Of a stretch of 13,394 bases of DNA, positions 12,190-13,394 are shown piece by piece. Made by a program: the position numbers and the translations under genes. Numbering within the stretch: the first letter of the stretch is position 1; each line of letters opens with the position of its first letter. The notes below the pieces were generated by a model. It was not told the DNA's origin, ran no database searches, and saw nothing but the letters and a program-made list of their open reading frames with translations. The stretch is from Caryophanales bacterium UBA3260 (GTDB taxonomy: Bacteria; Bacillota_I; Bacilli_A; RF39; UBA660): NCBI GenBank assembly GCA_002362595.1, contig DEUO01000170.1, forward strand, positions 1-13,394. Direction: 5' to 3'.

Positions 12190-13394
12190 TTATTCCTCCA
12201 AATTATTTATTATGCCTCTAATATATAAGAAGATAGTTGAGACATCTCCAATAGTTATACCATTCCCTGGATTTAATACATCCCCTGCTTTTTCATAACA
12301 TTCTTCTACGTTATTTATTTTTCTTAGATGCAAGAATAATGTACCAACATCTCCTACACTTACAGTAGCATGGCCTAATACGTCACCTTTAACAACAACA
12401 ATGTAATTAATTACGTTACCATCATTTAATGTTATAGTGACTTTTTCACCAGTTGCTAGGGAATCATTACTTGTTAGTTCTTTTCCTTCTGGTGTTGTTA
12501 CTTTTATTTTACCGCTTGTAGAAATATTAGATATTAAGTCTCCCATTTTTGAACCATGTCTAAAACCATAGATGTATTTTTCATCATAGCTTATACTATT
12601 CATTTCCAAATAATCAACAGAGAATGTGTAAGCGTCTAATATTGTGCTATTATACATAACATTTAATTTCATTTGATGCTCAATAATACCATTAGATATT
12701 GTTTCTTTATTATTTTTGATTTCTATTTGACATGATTTGCAAGATACATTTTTTATGAAATCTTTGTAATCGATTTTCTCTTTTATCATGATGACTTTAC
12801 CTTTTACATCAATATTTTTATTGAATGTGATTTTAGGTATGTTTACTTCTTTTAATATTTTTCCAGATGGATCTTTAACAATTAATTTTTTTGTATCTTT
12901 AGTTTCTGCTATTTCTACTTTACCATTTGATACTTTTACATTTGATGAGATGTTATCATCAGTTAAACCATATATGTAACCTTTACCTAAATCTATTTTA
13001 GAAGTAATAGAGATAATAGGGATACTTAGTAATTCATCATTATCTTTTAGAATTACTAGATTATTATCTATTATATTGGCTGTTGCATTTGCTACATTTA
13101 CAATATCTCTATCATTTACATTTAATAGATTTGTATCTGTGTAGATGTATCCAGCAGAATGATCTGGAATTTTATTAATTGTTACAATATTGTATGTTTT
13201 TAATATACCTAGTTTTTGATTACTTATAGTAATAGTATTCTTTTTGGTATCTATTTTTTTATCGCCATTTTCGATGATGATATTTTTTTCATCAAATTTA
13301 TTAGTATCTGTATAAATATAATCTTTACTCAAATCATATTTAGAACTACTTATTTTAGTTGTTATAATTGTGTAAGTGTCTAATACTTCATTAT
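12190..13394 (-). CDS. Secreted/surface repeat protein with C-terminal dockerin-like module (5' end outside window)
   Basis: The frame is open to the right edge (400 visible codons); a TTG at 13332 lies inside it and is not the start. Visible are repeats of about 60-80 residues marked by SKDYIYTDTN, SAGYIYTDTN, GKGYIYGLTD and DEKYIYGFRH, alternating with beta-strand-rich stretches. The last repeat leads through VTITLNDGNVINYIVVV into a C-terminal module of 65 residues (12193-12387). That module has two dockerin-like halves, GDVLGHATVSVGDVGTLFLHLR and, 12 residues on, GDVLNPGNGITIGDVSTIFLYIR (each quoted in part), in which the helices fit but several calcium ligands are replaced. A CKSC pair occurs around 12730-12741. 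The protein lacks a visible membrane anchor. It is translationally coupled to the cohesin-like gene that follows, suggesting the two proteins bind each other. Signal peptide and total length are unknown. Confidence 0.8.
   Translation of the reverse strand, partial: NEVLDTYTIITTKISSSKYDLSKDYIYTDTNKFDEKNIIIENGDKKIDTKKNTITISNQKLGILKTYNIVTINKIPDHSAGYIYTDTNLLNVNDRDIVNVANATANIIDNNLVILKDNDELLSIPIISITSKIDLGKGYIYGLTDDNISSNVKVSNGKVEIAETKDTKKLIVKDPSGKILKEVNIPKITFNKNIDVKGKVIMIKEKIDYKDFIKNVSCKSCQIEIKNNKETISNGIIEHQMKLNVMYNSTILDAYTFSVDYLEMNSISYDEKYIYGFRHGSKMGDLISNISTSGKIKVTTPEGKELTSNDSLATGEKVTITLNDGNVINYIVVVKGDVLGHATVSVGDVGTLFLHLRKINNVEECYEKAGDVLNPGNGITIGDVSTIFLYIRGIINNLEE

Noticed and set aside
11775..12221. 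Plus-strand ORF of 148 codons opposite the cohesin-like domain
   Set aside because: It is antisense to the signal peptide and first domain of a well-supported gene, with no promoter or ribosome site on the plus strand.
13330..13332. TTG as the start of the dockerin-like protein
   Set aside because: The frame stays open for 20 more codons to the window edge, encoding the preceding repeat (TYTIITTKISS), so the gene is cut by the edge.
1..13394. Phage, IS, CRISPR, toxin-antitoxin or defence system
   Set aside because: No transposase, integrase, spaced direct-repeat array or recognised defence motif was seen. All genes are collinear, with uniform composition and housekeeping or envelope roles.

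Overview
This is a very AT-rich window with the standard genetic code: TGA is used as a stop and TGG encodes Trp. Every supported gene lies on the minus strand, so transcription runs from high to low coordinates. The gene set (SepF, DivIVA, MreC/MreD, RadC, a T-box-controlled single-chain glycyl-tRNA synthetase, sortase-type and dockerin-type surface proteins) points to a walled, low-GC Bacillota. A reduced-genome gut lineage near Bacilli or the Mollicutes relatives is my best guess; that placement is inference. I saw no mobile element, CRISPR array, rRNA or tRNA gene.

Layout in transcription order. (1) 13394-9809 is a surface operon. It holds a secreted repeat protein with a C-terminal dockerin-like module (5' end outside the window), followed 2 nt later by a membrane-anchored protein with an N-terminal cohesin-like domain, four cadherin-like beta-sandwich repeats, one transmembrane helix and a long charged cytoplasmic tail. 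(2) 9787-8101 is glycyl-tRNA synthetase under a strong promoter and a very compact T-box leader, then a 15-codon ORF, the enzyme gene and a strong terminator. (3) 8098-6487 is a single 512-residue gene of unknown function with its own promoter and probable terminator. (4) 6474-5505 is a cell-division pair, sepF and divIVA, without the ylmG and ylmH genes that separate them in Bacillus. (5) 5477-2874 is a fused ATPase-permease ABC transporter of the MacB/FtsX type. (6) 2833-2090 is a small surface protein with a Cna-B-like domain and an NPYTAD sorting-like signal. (7) 2038-1 is an operon of a SPOR-domain membrane protein, radC, mreC and mreD (cut by the window edge). It follows the Bacillus spoIIB-maf-radC-mreB-mreC-mreD order but lacks maf and mreB.

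Most of the window concerns the cell envelope and division: SepF and DivIVA at the septum and poles, MreC and MreD in wall elongation, a SPOR protein that may bind septal peptidoglycan, and three surface proteins. The most interesting signals are the glycine T-box, whose specifier Stem I appears reduced to a kink-turn plus one small hairpin while still controlling a transcription terminator, and the adjacent, translationally coupled dockerin-like/cohesin-like gene pair.
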